Below are positions 1 to 6,841 of a stretch of DNA of 7,661 nt, in pieces. The notes under the pieces are model-generated. The model was not told where the DNA came from. It ran no database searches and worked only from the letters and a program-made list of their open reading frames with translations. Position 1 is the stretch's first letter. Each line of letters begins with the position of its first letter. Source of the DNA: Flavobacteriaceae bacterium (GTDB lineage Bacteria > Bacteroidota > Bacteroidia > Flavobacteriales > Flavobacteriaceae); assembly GCA_029245825.1 (NCBI GenBank), contig JAQWON010000109.1:1-7661 (forward strand), given 5' to 3'. The position numbers and the translations under genes are program-made.

Positions 1-1292
1 AAAGAGGTTTAGCAGCAGGGATTACTATATATGCTCCTGCCATAATTTTAAGTGTAATTCTTGGATGGAATTTAAAAATTTTGGTGATAGTAATTGGTTT
101 ACTAGTTATTTTTTATACTCTCTTTGGCGGAACTCAAGCTGTAAGCCTTACTCAAAAACAACAAATGTTTGTCATTTTTTTAGGAATGTCTCTTGCTTTT
201 GTTTTTTTAAATAAAAGCTTTCCAGAAGAAATTGATTTTTCTCGAGCACTAGATATAGCAGGAATAAATGGAAAATTAAACCTTGTTGATTTTAATATTG
301 ATCCTAAAAGTCGTTATACTATATGGAGTGGATTAACTGGAGGTCTTTTTCTTGCACTTTCTTATTTTGGAACTGACCAGAGTCAAGTCCAAAGATATCT
401 TTCGGGAAAATCACTTTTAGAGAGTCAAAAAGGGTTAATAATGAATGGTTTTTTAAAAATACCAATGCAATTTTTCATCCTTTTAACAGGTGTAATGGTT
501 TTTGTTTTTTTTCAGTTTGAAAAAGCACCTATTCATTTTAATCCAAAAGCTACAGAATTGATCAAAAAATCTGAGTTTAAAACAGATTTTCTAAAACTTG
601 AAAATGAAAATTTTGAACTTCATAGTAAAAAATTAAACTTTCTTAACAGAAAAGATTTTTTTGAAAACGACACATATAAAAAAGAATATCTTTTTCTTCA
701 AAAAAAAGAAAAGCAAAATAGAATTAAAGCAAAAGCCTTAATAGAAAAAGCTTTACCATCTGTTGAGAGCAATGACAAAGATTACGTCTTTATTTTTTAT
801 ATACTAAAGTACTTGCCAACTGGATTGATAGGCTTATTAATTGCTGTTATACTTTCAGCTGCAATGAGCTCAACTGCTTCTGAACTAAATGCATTAGCAA
901 CAACTTCGCTTATTGACTTTTATAAAAGAGGCTTTCCAAATCTTAGTGAAAAGCATTATGTAAATGTTGCGAAGGGATTTGTACTGTTTTGGGGCTTAAT
1001 TGCAATATTATTTGCAACAGTTGGAAATCTATTTGAGAATCTAATAGAATATGTGAATATTATTGGATCAATTTTCTATGGTACAGTTTTGGGTGTCTTT
1101 TTAACTGCATTCTTCATAAAATACGTCAATGGAAAAGCTGTTTTCGTAGGAGCAATAATATCTCAAATAATTGTATTGTCAATTTACTATTTAGATATTG
1201 TGGGATATCTTTGGCTTAACCTAATAGGAGCAATCTTAACTATTATTTTTTCACTTTTATTAAAGTTTTTGTCTTCAATAAAAATTATTTAA
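1..1292 (+). CDS. Sodium:solute symporter (SSS family), 5'-truncated by the window edge
   Basis: Inner-membrane transporter of the SSS (SGLT/PutP) family, expected to couple Na+ entry to solute uptake; the substrate cannot be told. The frame is open from base 3 (first full codon AGA) to the TAA at 1290-1292, giving 429 visible residues. A TTG at 81 is only an internal codon, because family-like sequence (RGLAAGITIYAPAIILS) precedes it. Family marks, numbered from base 3: FYTLFGG (37-43), TDQSQVQRYLSGK (124-136), and AAMSSTASELNALATTSLID (286-305), which aligns with the PutP helix carrying Na+-site Ser/Thr residues. About eight hydrophobic segments are visible. A Lys/Glu-rich hydrophilic stretch (about 173-261) interrupts the membrane core. 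The first few transmembrane helices, perhaps 100-140 residues, lie off the left edge. It converges on the DUF2911 gene 15 bp away. Family call is secure; substrate is open. Confidence 0.93.
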   Translation, partial: RGLAAGITIYAPAIILSVILGWNLKILVIVIGLLVIFYTLFGGTQAVSLTQKQQMFVIFLGMSLAFVFLNKSFPEEIDFSRALDIAGINGKLNLVDFNIDPKSRYTIWSGLTGGLFLALSYFGTDQSQVQRYLSGKSLLESQKGLIMNGFLKIPMQFFILLTGVMVFVFFQFEKAPIHFNPKATELIKKSEFKTDFLKLENENFELHSKKLNFLNRKDFFENDTYKKEYLFLQKKEKQNRIKAKALIEKALPSVESNDKDYVFIFYILKYLPTGLIGLLIAVILSAAMSSTASELNALATTSLIDFYKRGFPNLSEKHYVNVAKGFVLFWGLIAILFATVGNLFENLIEYVNIIGSIFYGTVLGVFLTAFFIKYVNGKAVFVGAIISQIIVLSIYYLDIVGYLWLNLIGAILTIIFSLLLKFLSSIKII

Positions 1293-1307
1293 AGGCCAAA
1301 GACTAAT

Positions 1308-2183
1308 TCAATTCATGGCGGTCCATTCAGCTATTGACTTATTGTTCATTCGAACATAGTCATTGTTTCCATTCTCTTGTGCTAATTCAAGAGATTTTTC
1401 TGCTGCTTGAATTGCATTTTTAATATCACCTAAATCTGCAAGGATTAATGCTTGATAACGAAACATCCAGTAATGATCATCTTCCATTTCGACAGCCTTA
1501 GCTATCCATTTTTTCGCCAAATTTAAATCCTGATTTTCCTCTAAATAATAACGAGCAGCATTATAATAGTCTCTTGCTTTTGGATTATTTTTAAGTGTTT
1601 CATTTATACTCGCTGCAGCTTTATTAACAGTTGGTACTTCAACATTTACAGTTATTCTCGTTTTTTCCCAAGCTATATTAAGTTTAGCTCCATTATTAGA
1701 AAGACTCGAAATCCATATACTAAAAGTTTCAACTGAATTATCAAGATTTGTAACAGGAACTTCAAGGGCTACCGCAATTTCAGATGCCTCCCATTTTTTT
1801 GGATTCCCCCAATTGTCACTTTTTTTGTAGAAAAAAACCTCCCACATATCTTCACCCGGTCTAGTATAGATGGCATATGAACCCTTATCAAGATTTTGTC
1901 CATTTAATTTTACGGGATCAGAAAAAGTAATTTTGGTATTCTGATTTGCTCCTGTTCTCCAAATTTTACCATATGGAACAAGTTCTCCCATAATTTCTCT
2001 TCCTTTCATAGAGGGTCTTGAAAACTCAACTGTTATTTCAGTAAGACCAACAGTTTGAATTATTTTAGAAGCAGGACTAGGCTGAGGTGTTTTTACCTGA
2101 GATAATCCTGTAAAAGGAATAAAAAGAAAGAAAGTAGATAATAAAAGGTTTTTTAGTAATAGCGCTAAGTTTAATTTTTTCAT
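1308..2183 (-). CDS. Secreted DUF2911 domain protein with TPR-like C-terminus
   Basis: Protein of 291 residues whose function is not established. Residues 1-28 look like a Sec signal peptide: basic MKK start, hydrophobic core, probable cleavage after GLS, so the mature protein is likely periplasmic or exported. Residues about 33-180 match DUF2911: PSPASKIIQTVGLTEITVEF, SRPSMKGREIMGELVPYG, WRTGANQNTKITF, and the GSYAIYTRPGEDMWEVFF strand pair. Residues about 204-275 form helical pairs resembling TPR units (ARDYYNAARYYLE, ALILADLGDIKNAIQAAEKS). The ATG at 2181-2183 directly precedes the signal peptide, so the start is secure. It is divergent from the SRPBCC gene across 51 bp and convergent with the symporter across 15 bp with no visible terminator hairpin. 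Domain call is firm; any role is unknown. Confidence 0.93.
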   Translation of the reverse strand: MKKLNLALLLKNLLLSTFFLFIPFTGLSQVKTPQPSPASKIIQTVGLTEITVEFSRPSMKGREIMGELVPYGKIWRTGANQNTKITFSDPVKLNGQNLDKGSYAIYTRPGEDMWEVFFYKKSDNWGNPKKWEASEIAVALEVPVTNLDNSVETFSIWISSLSNNGAKLNIAWEKTRITVNVEVPTVNKAAASINETLKNNPKARDYYNAARYYLEENQDLNLAKKWIAKAVEMEDDHYWMFRYQALILADLGDIKNAIQAAEKSLELAQENGNNDYVRMNNKSIAEWTAMN

Positions 2184-2234
2184 GATAAATTTTGTTTTAT
2201 TTTGTTGCTAATTTAAAAATAGATTTATAAAATT

Positions 2235-2759
2235 ATGAATTTTAACTGTATGAATTTTTTTCAAATAAAGAAAAAACAATCTTTGCCAATTTCAGTCTCA
2301 AAAGCATGGGGTTTTTTTTCTGATCCAAAAAATTTATGTGTAATAACTCCTGATTATATGAATTTTAAAATTATCCATTCTGACAATAGATCTATTTACC
2401 CTGGTCAAATAATTAAATATTCTGTCAGTCCTCTTTTTGGAATTAGAATGAATTGGGTAACTGAAATTACAAATGTTAAAGAAGGAAGCTATTTTGTGGA
2501 TGAACAAAGATTTGGCCCATATTCCTTCTGGCATCATAAACACTTTATTCGAGAAATAAAAAATGGTGTTGAAATGGAAGACATTGTTGACTATAGAGTT
2601 CCTTATGGCGTTTTTGGTAAATTATTACATCAACTAGTCATAAAGAAACAACTAGGTGAGATTTTTGATTACAGATATAATAAATTACATGAGATTTTTG
2701 GGGAATATGACAAAATGGATTCTTACACCAGAAATAAAAATTTAAAAAATATAATTTGA
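2235..2759 (+). CDS. SRPBCC / START-fold ligand-binding-like protein
   Basis: Cytoplasmic protein of 174 residues with no signal peptide or membrane helix. It resembles the SRPBCC (Bet v 1/START-like) proteins that databases often label 'cell division inhibitor', a name with little experimental support for this subgroup. Visible marks: LPISVSKAWGFFSDPKNLCV (17-36, the N-terminal strand and helix), ITPDYMNF (37-44), MNWVTEIT (72-79), FVDEQRFGPYSFWHHKHF (87-104), and a C-terminal amphipathic helix around IFDYRYNKLHEIF (143-155). The fold forms a hydrophobic pocket, so a lipid or other hydrophobic ligand is the usual guess. Start: ATG 2235 gives the longest form, but ATG 2250 (Met6) also fits; neither has a clear ribosome-binding site. 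It converges on murA 42 bp away. Confidence 0.85.
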   Translation: MNFNCMNFFQIKKKQSLPISVSKAWGFFSDPKNLCVITPDYMNFKIIHSDNRSIYPGQIIKYSVSPLFGIRMNWVTEITNVKEGSYFVDEQRFGPYSFWHHKHFIREIKNGVEMEDIVDYRVPYGVFGKLLHQLVIKKQLGEIFDYRYNKLHEIFGEYDKMDSYTRNKNLKNII

Positions 2760-2801
2760 AAATTTCTAGTAAATAAAATTAGGGGAAGTAAATTAGTAAA
2801 T

Positions 2802-4109
2802 CTAAATCCTTTCAATTCTTGCGCCAAGAGATTTTAACCTGATATCAATTTTTTCATATCCACGATCAATTTGCTCAATGTTATTAATTACACTAGTGCC
2901 TTTTGCTGAAAGAGCTGCAATCAATAAAGCTATACCGGCTCTTATATCAGGTGAAGTCATAATAGTTCCTTTTAATTGAGATTTAAAATTATGTCCAATA
3001 ATCGTTGCTCTGTGGGGATCACATAAAATAATTTTAGCACCCATGTCAATTAATTTGTCAACGAAAAATAAACGACTCTCAAACATTTTTTGATGAATTA
3101 AGACACTTCCCTTAGCTTGAGTAGCTATAACAAGAATAACACTTAACAAATCAGGAGTAAAACCAGGCCATGGAGCGTCAGAAATAGTCATGATAGAACC
3201 ATCAATATAATTTTGGATTTTATATCCTTTAGAATGAATTGGAACATGCATGTCTGACCCTTTTCGAATTATTTTAATTCCTAAACGAGAAAAAATAGAA
3301 GGTATCTGGCCAAGATAATTCCAATCTACATTTTTTATTGTAATCTCACTTTTAGTCATTACAGCTAAACCTATCCAACTACCTATTTCAATTATATCTG
3401 GTGAAATATGATGTTTGACACCTATTAATTGATCAACTCCCTCAATAACTAGATAATTAGATCCAATACCATCTATCTTTGCACCCATACCAATTAACAT
3501 TTTACACAGCTGCTGAATATAGGGTTCACAAGCAGCGTTATAAATAGTAGTTTTGCCTTCAGCTAAAACTGCTGCCATTAAAATATTTGCAGTTCCAGTT
3601 ACAGAGGCCTCATCTAACAAAATATTGGTGCCATGAAGTTTATCTGCCTCAACTGTAAAAAAATGATCGTCTTTATCATAGCTAAATTTAGCTCCAAGTG
3701 CTTTTAATCCTTCAAAGTGAGTATCAAGTCTTCTTCTTCCAATTTTATCACCTCCAGGTCTTGGAATACATCCTTTGCCAAAACGAGCAAGCAAAGGTCC
3801 AACAAGCATTACTGATCCCCTTAATCCTTTTGCTTTCTCCTTAAATTCTGGAGAATCTAAATAATCTTTATCAATTTTATTTGCTTGAAATAGATATTCG
3901 CCTGACTTATTTTTTTTTACCTTAACCCCAATGTTTTGCAATATACTTATCAGTCTATTTACATCAAGTATATCAGGAACATTTGATAAAGTTACTTTTT
4001 CAGATGTTAGAAGAACAGAGCAAATAACTTGTAGAGCTTCATTCTTTGCTCCCTGAGGAGTAATTTCTCCTTTCAAGCTATGACCTCCCTCTATTTTAAA
4101 ACTTGACAT
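2802..4109 (-). CDS. murA: UDP-N-acetylglucosamine 1-carboxyvinyltransferase (MurA), Asp-type
   Basis: Cytoplasmic enzyme of the first committed step of peptidoglycan synthesis: it transfers enolpyruvate from PEP to UDP-GlcNAc. At 435 residues it is full length for the EPSP-synthase-like family. By comparison with E. coli MurA, Lys22-Asn23 lie in GAKNEAL, Arg97 in LRGSVMLVGP matches Arg91, Arg126 matches Arg120, Asp320 in FTPD matches catalytic Asp305, Arg346 in FESR matches Arg331, and Arg390 in DIRAG matches Arg397. The residue matching catalytic Cys115 is Asp121 (GGDKIGRRRLDTH). This Cys-to-Asp change occurs naturally in some bacteria, is compatible with activity, and prevents covalent inactivation by fosfomycin. 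The ATG at 4107-4109 starts directly before the conserved FKIEGGHSLKG. It lies 8 bp downstream of DUF4290 and is probably cotranscribed with it. Confidence 0.97.
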   Translation of the reverse strand: MSSFKIEGGHSLKGEITPQGAKNEALQVICSVLLTSEKVTLSNVPDILDVNRLISILQNIGVKVKKNKSGEYLFQANKIDKDYLDSPEFKEKAKGLRGSVMLVGPLLARFGKGCIPRPGGDKIGRRRLDTHFEGLKALGAKFSYDKDDHFFTVEADKLHGTNILLDEASVTGTANILMAAVLAEGKTTIYNAACEPYIQQLCKMLIGMGAKIDGIGSNYLVIEGVDQLIGVKHHISPDIIEIGSWIGLAVMTKSEITIKNVDWNYLGQIPSIFSRLGIKIIRKGSDMHVPIHSKGYKIQNYIDGSIMTISDAPWPGFTPDLLSVILVIATQAKGSVLIHQKMFESRLFFVDKLIDMGAKIILCDPHRATIIGHNFKSQLKGTIMTSPDIRAGIALLIAALSAKGTSVINNIEQIDRGYEKIDIRLKSLGARIERI

Positions 4110-4117
4110 AGAATGTA

Positions 4118-4759
4118 CTAATACCTTTTACGATTATTTCTCTTTCTGTGTTTAGAGTTACTTTTAGGCCCATTTCCATTCTTTGATCGTGCTTTAAGAA
4201 ATTCTGATGACTCTGTTAAAGGTAATAGTTCAGGATTAACTTTTAGTTTTCCTTCAGATAGTTCATTTAAATGCTCAAAAATTAAACTATCTTCAACAGT
4301 ATCCTTATTCCAATTTAGAAAGCATTTTTTCATATGATTTGCTATTGAATAAACTAGCGCATCCTTTAACTGGCCCTGCTCCCATTCTTTTGCTATATAA
4401 ATCATTCGAATTATGTTATTACCATAGAATCTATATTTTAGATTAGTTCGTGGATATGACAACTTATTAGGCTTTTCTTCAATAACTTTTTTTAGTGGTT
4501 TTTCATAAGGACTATCAACATCTAAATTAAATTCTGACATTATATGTAGTTGATCCCATAGCTTGTGTTGAAAATCAGTAACGTCCCTTAAATGAGGGTT
4601 CAAGTTTCCCATGACACCAATTATTGCTTTAGCCATCTGGTTTCTAGCCTCTTTATTTTCTGTATTTAATAACTGATCAATCATTCTGTGAACATGCCTG
4701 CCATATTCAGGAATTACAAGCTTTGACCTTTTGGTATTATATTCTAAAGAATTTTCCAT
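4118..4759 (-). CDS. DUF4290 family protein with basic C-terminal tail
   Basis: Conserved Bacteroidota protein of unknown function, 213 residues from the chosen start, with no signal peptide or membrane segment. Family marks are LEYNTKRSKLVIPEYGRHV (5-23) near the N-terminus, MGNLNPHLRDVTDFQHKLWD (50-69), and YRFYGNNIIRMI (110-121). Most of it looks helical. The last 26 residues (188-213) are disordered-looking and very basic (11 Lys/Arg), which suggests contact with nucleic acid or ribosomes; that is inference only. Start: I chose ATG 4757-4759 because the conserved block follows at once. A TTG at 4781-4783 would add eight unremarkable residues. Its stop lies 8 bp before the murA ATG, so the pair is probably one transcript with translational coupling. 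Confidence 0.9.
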   Translation of the reverse strand: MENSLEYNTKRSKLVIPEYGRHVHRMIDQLLNTENKEARNQMAKAIIGVMGNLNPHLRDVTDFQHKLWDQLHIMSEFNLDVDSPYEKPLKKVIEEKPNKLSYPRTNLKYRFYGNNIIRMIYIAKEWEQGQLKDALVYSIANHMKKCFLNWNKDTVEDSLIFEHLNELSEGKLKVNPELLPLTESSEFLKARSKNGNGPKSNSKHRKRNNRKRY

Positions 4760-4848
4760 TAAATTATCTTTTTGATTAAGCAAGGAAGGCTTTATTATAC
4801 CGCAAATTAATAAAATTCATAGAAATTATTTAAAATCTTTTCATTTAA

Positions 4849-5127
4849 TTAAATCATTATTACACCTTTAATCTTAGAAACCCTTTTATACATTAAAATT
4901 ACATCTTCAGAAGATATAAGCGAAACCATTATCGTTATACTAATATAATTTTGTTTGGATGATGAACGAACAGATATTTTTTTTTTAAATTTTTTAAAAA
5001 AATCTTCTAACTTGTTCCGATCTGGATGATTCGATTTTAAAATAAATTTAAACACATATCTACCAGGCCAAGATTGAGATTTTTTTAATTGTTCATGAAA
5101 CCTGGAATAAAATTCGTAATTATTCAT
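4849..5127 (-). CDS. DUF493 (YbeD-like) family protein
   Basis: Small protein of 92 residues matching the DUF493/YbeD family, which has an ACT-like alpha/beta fold and is suspected of a regulatory, ligand-binding role; no activity is established. Visible marks: WPGRYVFKFIL (20-30), SSSKQNYISITIMV (55-68), and the closing helix and strand VILMYKRVSKIKGVIMI (76-92). Start: ATG 5125-5127 is chosen because the family begins with the helix FYSRFHEQLKKSQSW. The frame is open further upstream to a TTG at 5158-5160, which would add eleven residues without family support. It is divergent from the AAA_28 gene across 50 bp. DUF4290 lies 89 bp downstream on the same strand, so one DUF493-DUF4290-murA transcript is possible; no terminator hairpin is seen between them. 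Confidence 0.9.
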   Translation of the reverse strand: MNNYEFYSRFHEQLKKSQSWPGRYVFKFILKSNHPDRNKLEDFFKKFKKKISVRSSSKQNYISITIMVSLISSEDVILMYKRVSKIKGVIMI

Positions 5128-5177
5128 TTTTAAAGGATTAAGAAATGAATTTATAAACAAATATAATTTAAAATCTT

Positions 5178-5759
5178 TTGGATATAAAGAAAAAAAATAA
5201 TTGCAAAATAGTCATAACTGGCGGCCCAGGTTCGGGTAAAACTGAGATAATAAATTCTTTGTCTAAAAAAAACTTTTATTGTTTTAAAGAAGTTTCAAGA
5301 GAAATAATGAAACTAGAACAGTTGAAGGGAACAGAAAATTATTTTTCAGATAAACCAATAGAATTTAGCAAGAGACTTATAAAAAAAAGAAAAGAACAAT
5401 ACATTGAATCATCTAATTTATCTTTATCAAAAAGAAAACCTGTTATTTTTTTTGATAGAGGTCTTCATGATATATTTGCATATCTTAATTACATAAAAAA
5501 ATCTTATAACAATATAAAATTTAAACTTGAAGACTATTCATATGACATAGCTTTTATTTTGCCTCCATGGAAAAAAATATACAAAACTGATAGTGAGAGA
5601 AAAGAATCTTATGAGCAGTCTATTCAAATCCATAAGTATATAAGATCTATATATATAAAATATAAAATACAGCTATTTGAAATTAAACCAGATACAATTG
5701 AAAATCGTGTTTTAGAAATATTGAAACATCTAAAATCAAATCATTTTATTAATTATTAA
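5178..5759 (+). CDS. NadR/Ttd14-like (AAA_28) P-loop ATPase or kinase
   Basis: Cytoplasmic P-loop NTPase of 193 residues, resembling the AAA_28 (NadR/Ttd14-like) family. Walker A is GGPGSGKT (15-22). FFDRGLHD (91-98) ends the Walker-B-like strand and recalls the DR-type motif of deoxynucleoside kinases. LPPWKKIYKTDSERKESYEQ (128-147) looks like the lid region, with Arg141 as a possible phosphate contact. Substrate is unknown; phosphorylation of a small molecule is an inference. Start: an in-frame TAA at 5169-5171 and the P-loop soon after leave TTG 5178 as the only usual start codon, so this gene appears to begin with TTG. fmt follows after 2 bp, suggesting one operon. DUF493 diverges from it. 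A run of eight A follows close behind the start, so a sequencing indel there should be kept in mind. Confidence 0.88.
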   Translation: MDIKKKNNCKIVITGGPGSGKTEIINSLSKKNFYCFKEVSREIMKLEQLKGTENYFSDKPIEFSKRLIKKRKEQYIESSNLSLSKRKPVIFFDRGLHDIFAYLNYIKKSYNNIKFKLEDYSYDIAFILPPWKKIYKTDSERKESYEQSIQIHKYIRSIYIKYKIQLFEIKPDTIENRVLEILKHLKSNHFINY

Positions 5760-5761
5760 TC

Positions 5762-6709
5762 ATGTTAAAGAACAAAATAGTTTTTTTTGGCACCCCATCA
5801 TTTGCAGTTGTTTGTTTAAAAAAACTTCTGGAACAAAAATTTAATATTCTTGCTGTTGTAACTGCAATAGATAAAAGAGCGGGAAGAGGCAAAAAATTAA
5901 AATCGTCTGATATTAAAAATTTTGCGATTCAAAATGGATTAGATTTATTTCAACCAGAAAATATGAAGGATGATTATTTTGTAGAAAAAATTAAATCACT
6001 AAAACCAGATTTTATAATTGTTGTAGCATTTAGAATGATGCCAAAAAAAATTTGGGAGATACCGCTTGTTGGAACTATTAATCTTCATGCTTCTTTATTA
6101 CCCAATTATAGAGGGGCAGCGCCAATAAATTGGACTATAATAAATAATGAGAAATATACTGGAGTAACAACTTTTTATATAAATGAAAATATTGATTCAG
6201 GAGATATTCTTCTTCAAAAGAAGGTAGAAATCTCTCAAAATGAAACTGCAGGGACTCTTCATCACAAACTTTCATTTGAAGGAAGTCAATTGCTATGTGA
6301 AACAATTGATGGGCTCTCCAAAAATAAAATAACAGCAAAACCCCAAAAATTATTAGATAACATTAAACTAGCCCCAAAAATTAATGCTGAAAATTCTCAT
6401 CTAAATCTTGAAAAAAAAATAAATGAAATTAAATCAATGATCAGAGGTTTATCCCCATCGCCTGGTGCATGGGTGACATTAAAAACCAAAAAAACATCTA
6501 TAGTTATGAAAATTTTTGATTCAGATTCAATTATATGTGAAAATCAAAATAAATCTCATAGATTAATCATAAAAGACAAAAAAATATTGATTTCCCATAA
6601 AGAAGGTTATCTTGTTTGTAAGCAAATTCAAATACCTAATAAGAAACGTATGTCAGCCCATGACTTACTTAATGGATATACTTTTGATGAAAATATTTAC
6701 GTGAAATAG
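5762..6709 (+). CDS. fmt: Methionyl-tRNA formyltransferase
   Basis: Cytoplasmic enzyme that transfers a formyl group from 10-formyl-tetrahydrofolate to the amino group of Met-tRNAfMet, making the initiator tRNA for bacterial translation. At 315 residues it is full length. The N-terminal Rossmann-like domain starts with IVFFGTPSFA (6-15). The catalytic residues are visible: Asn107 and His109 in NLHASLLPNYRGAAPINW (107-124), and Asp145 in IDSGDIL (144-150), matching E. coli Asn106, His108 and Asp144. The C-terminal tRNA-binding domain holds IRGLSPSPGAW (227-237). The start is ATG, 2 bp after the stop of the AAA_28 gene, so the two are probably cotranscribed. No deformylase gene (def), a frequent partner elsewhere, lies in the window. 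Confidence 0.97.
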   Translation: MLKNKIVFFGTPSFAVVCLKKLLEQKFNILAVVTAIDKRAGRGKKLKSSDIKNFAIQNGLDLFQPENMKDDYFVEKIKSLKPDFIIVVAFRMMPKKIWEIPLVGTINLHASLLPNYRGAAPINWTIINNEKYTGVTTFYINENIDSGDILLQKKVEISQNETAGTLHHKLSFEGSQLLCETIDGLSKNKITAKPQKLLDNIKLAPKINAENSHLNLEKKINEIKSMIRGLSPSPGAWVTLKTKKTSIVMKIFDSDSIICENQNKSHRLIIKDKKILISHKEGYLVCKQIQIPNKKRMSAHDLLNGYTFDENIYVK

Positions 6710-6782
6710 CTTTATAATGACTATTATTATTAACAAAAGTCTCAATTTATTAACAATAGTAGGTATTTCAGAGCTTTTTTTC

Positions 6783-6812
6783 TTGGAGTTATGCTTTAAG
6801 AGTATACATTTG
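6783..6812 (+). promoter_or_regulatory. Bacteroidota-type sigma factor promoter of the HU gene
   Basis: TTG at 6783-6785 (-33 element), a 19 bp spacer, and TACATTTG at 6805-6812, an exact match to the Bacteroidota -7 consensus TAnnTTTG. The spacing is that known for Bacteroides and Flavobacterium promoters. Transcription would start near 6817-6820, leaving a short AT-rich leader of about 22-25 nt before the HU ATG at 6842. Predicted from motifs only. Confidence 0.72.
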
Positions 6813-6841
6813 TTAGTAGAAATAACTTTAATTTATAAATT

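Noticed and set aside
81..83. TTG at 81 as the start of the symporter gene
   Set aside because: The same frame is open to the left edge and encodes symporter-like sequence before it, so the gene is truncated by the window rather than starting here.
2184..2234. Promoter for the SRPBCC gene: TTATTTTG at 2197-2204
   Set aside because: It matches the -7 element at all fixed bases but one and has a plausible distance to the ATG, but no -33 TTG is present at the expected spacing, and such strings are common in AT-rich DNA.
2334..2543. 69-codon open frame on the minus strand inside the SRPBCC gene
   Set aside because: It lies wholly within a gene with clear family motifs on the other strand and has no recognisable domain; taken as a chance frame.
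2760..2801. Repeated AGTAAAT words between the SRPBCC gene and murA
   Set aside because: Short A/T-rich words without symmetry, stem or regular spacing; no support for a repeat element or terminator.
4760..4848. Promoter for DUF4290-murA in the 89-bp gap
   Set aside because: On the minus strand there is a partial TTAATTTG element, but no TTG at the required distance upstream; too weak to call.
6135..6338. 67-codon open frame on the minus strand inside fmt
   Set aside because: It overlaps conserved fmt catalytic sequence and shows no family motif; a chance frame in AT-rich DNA.
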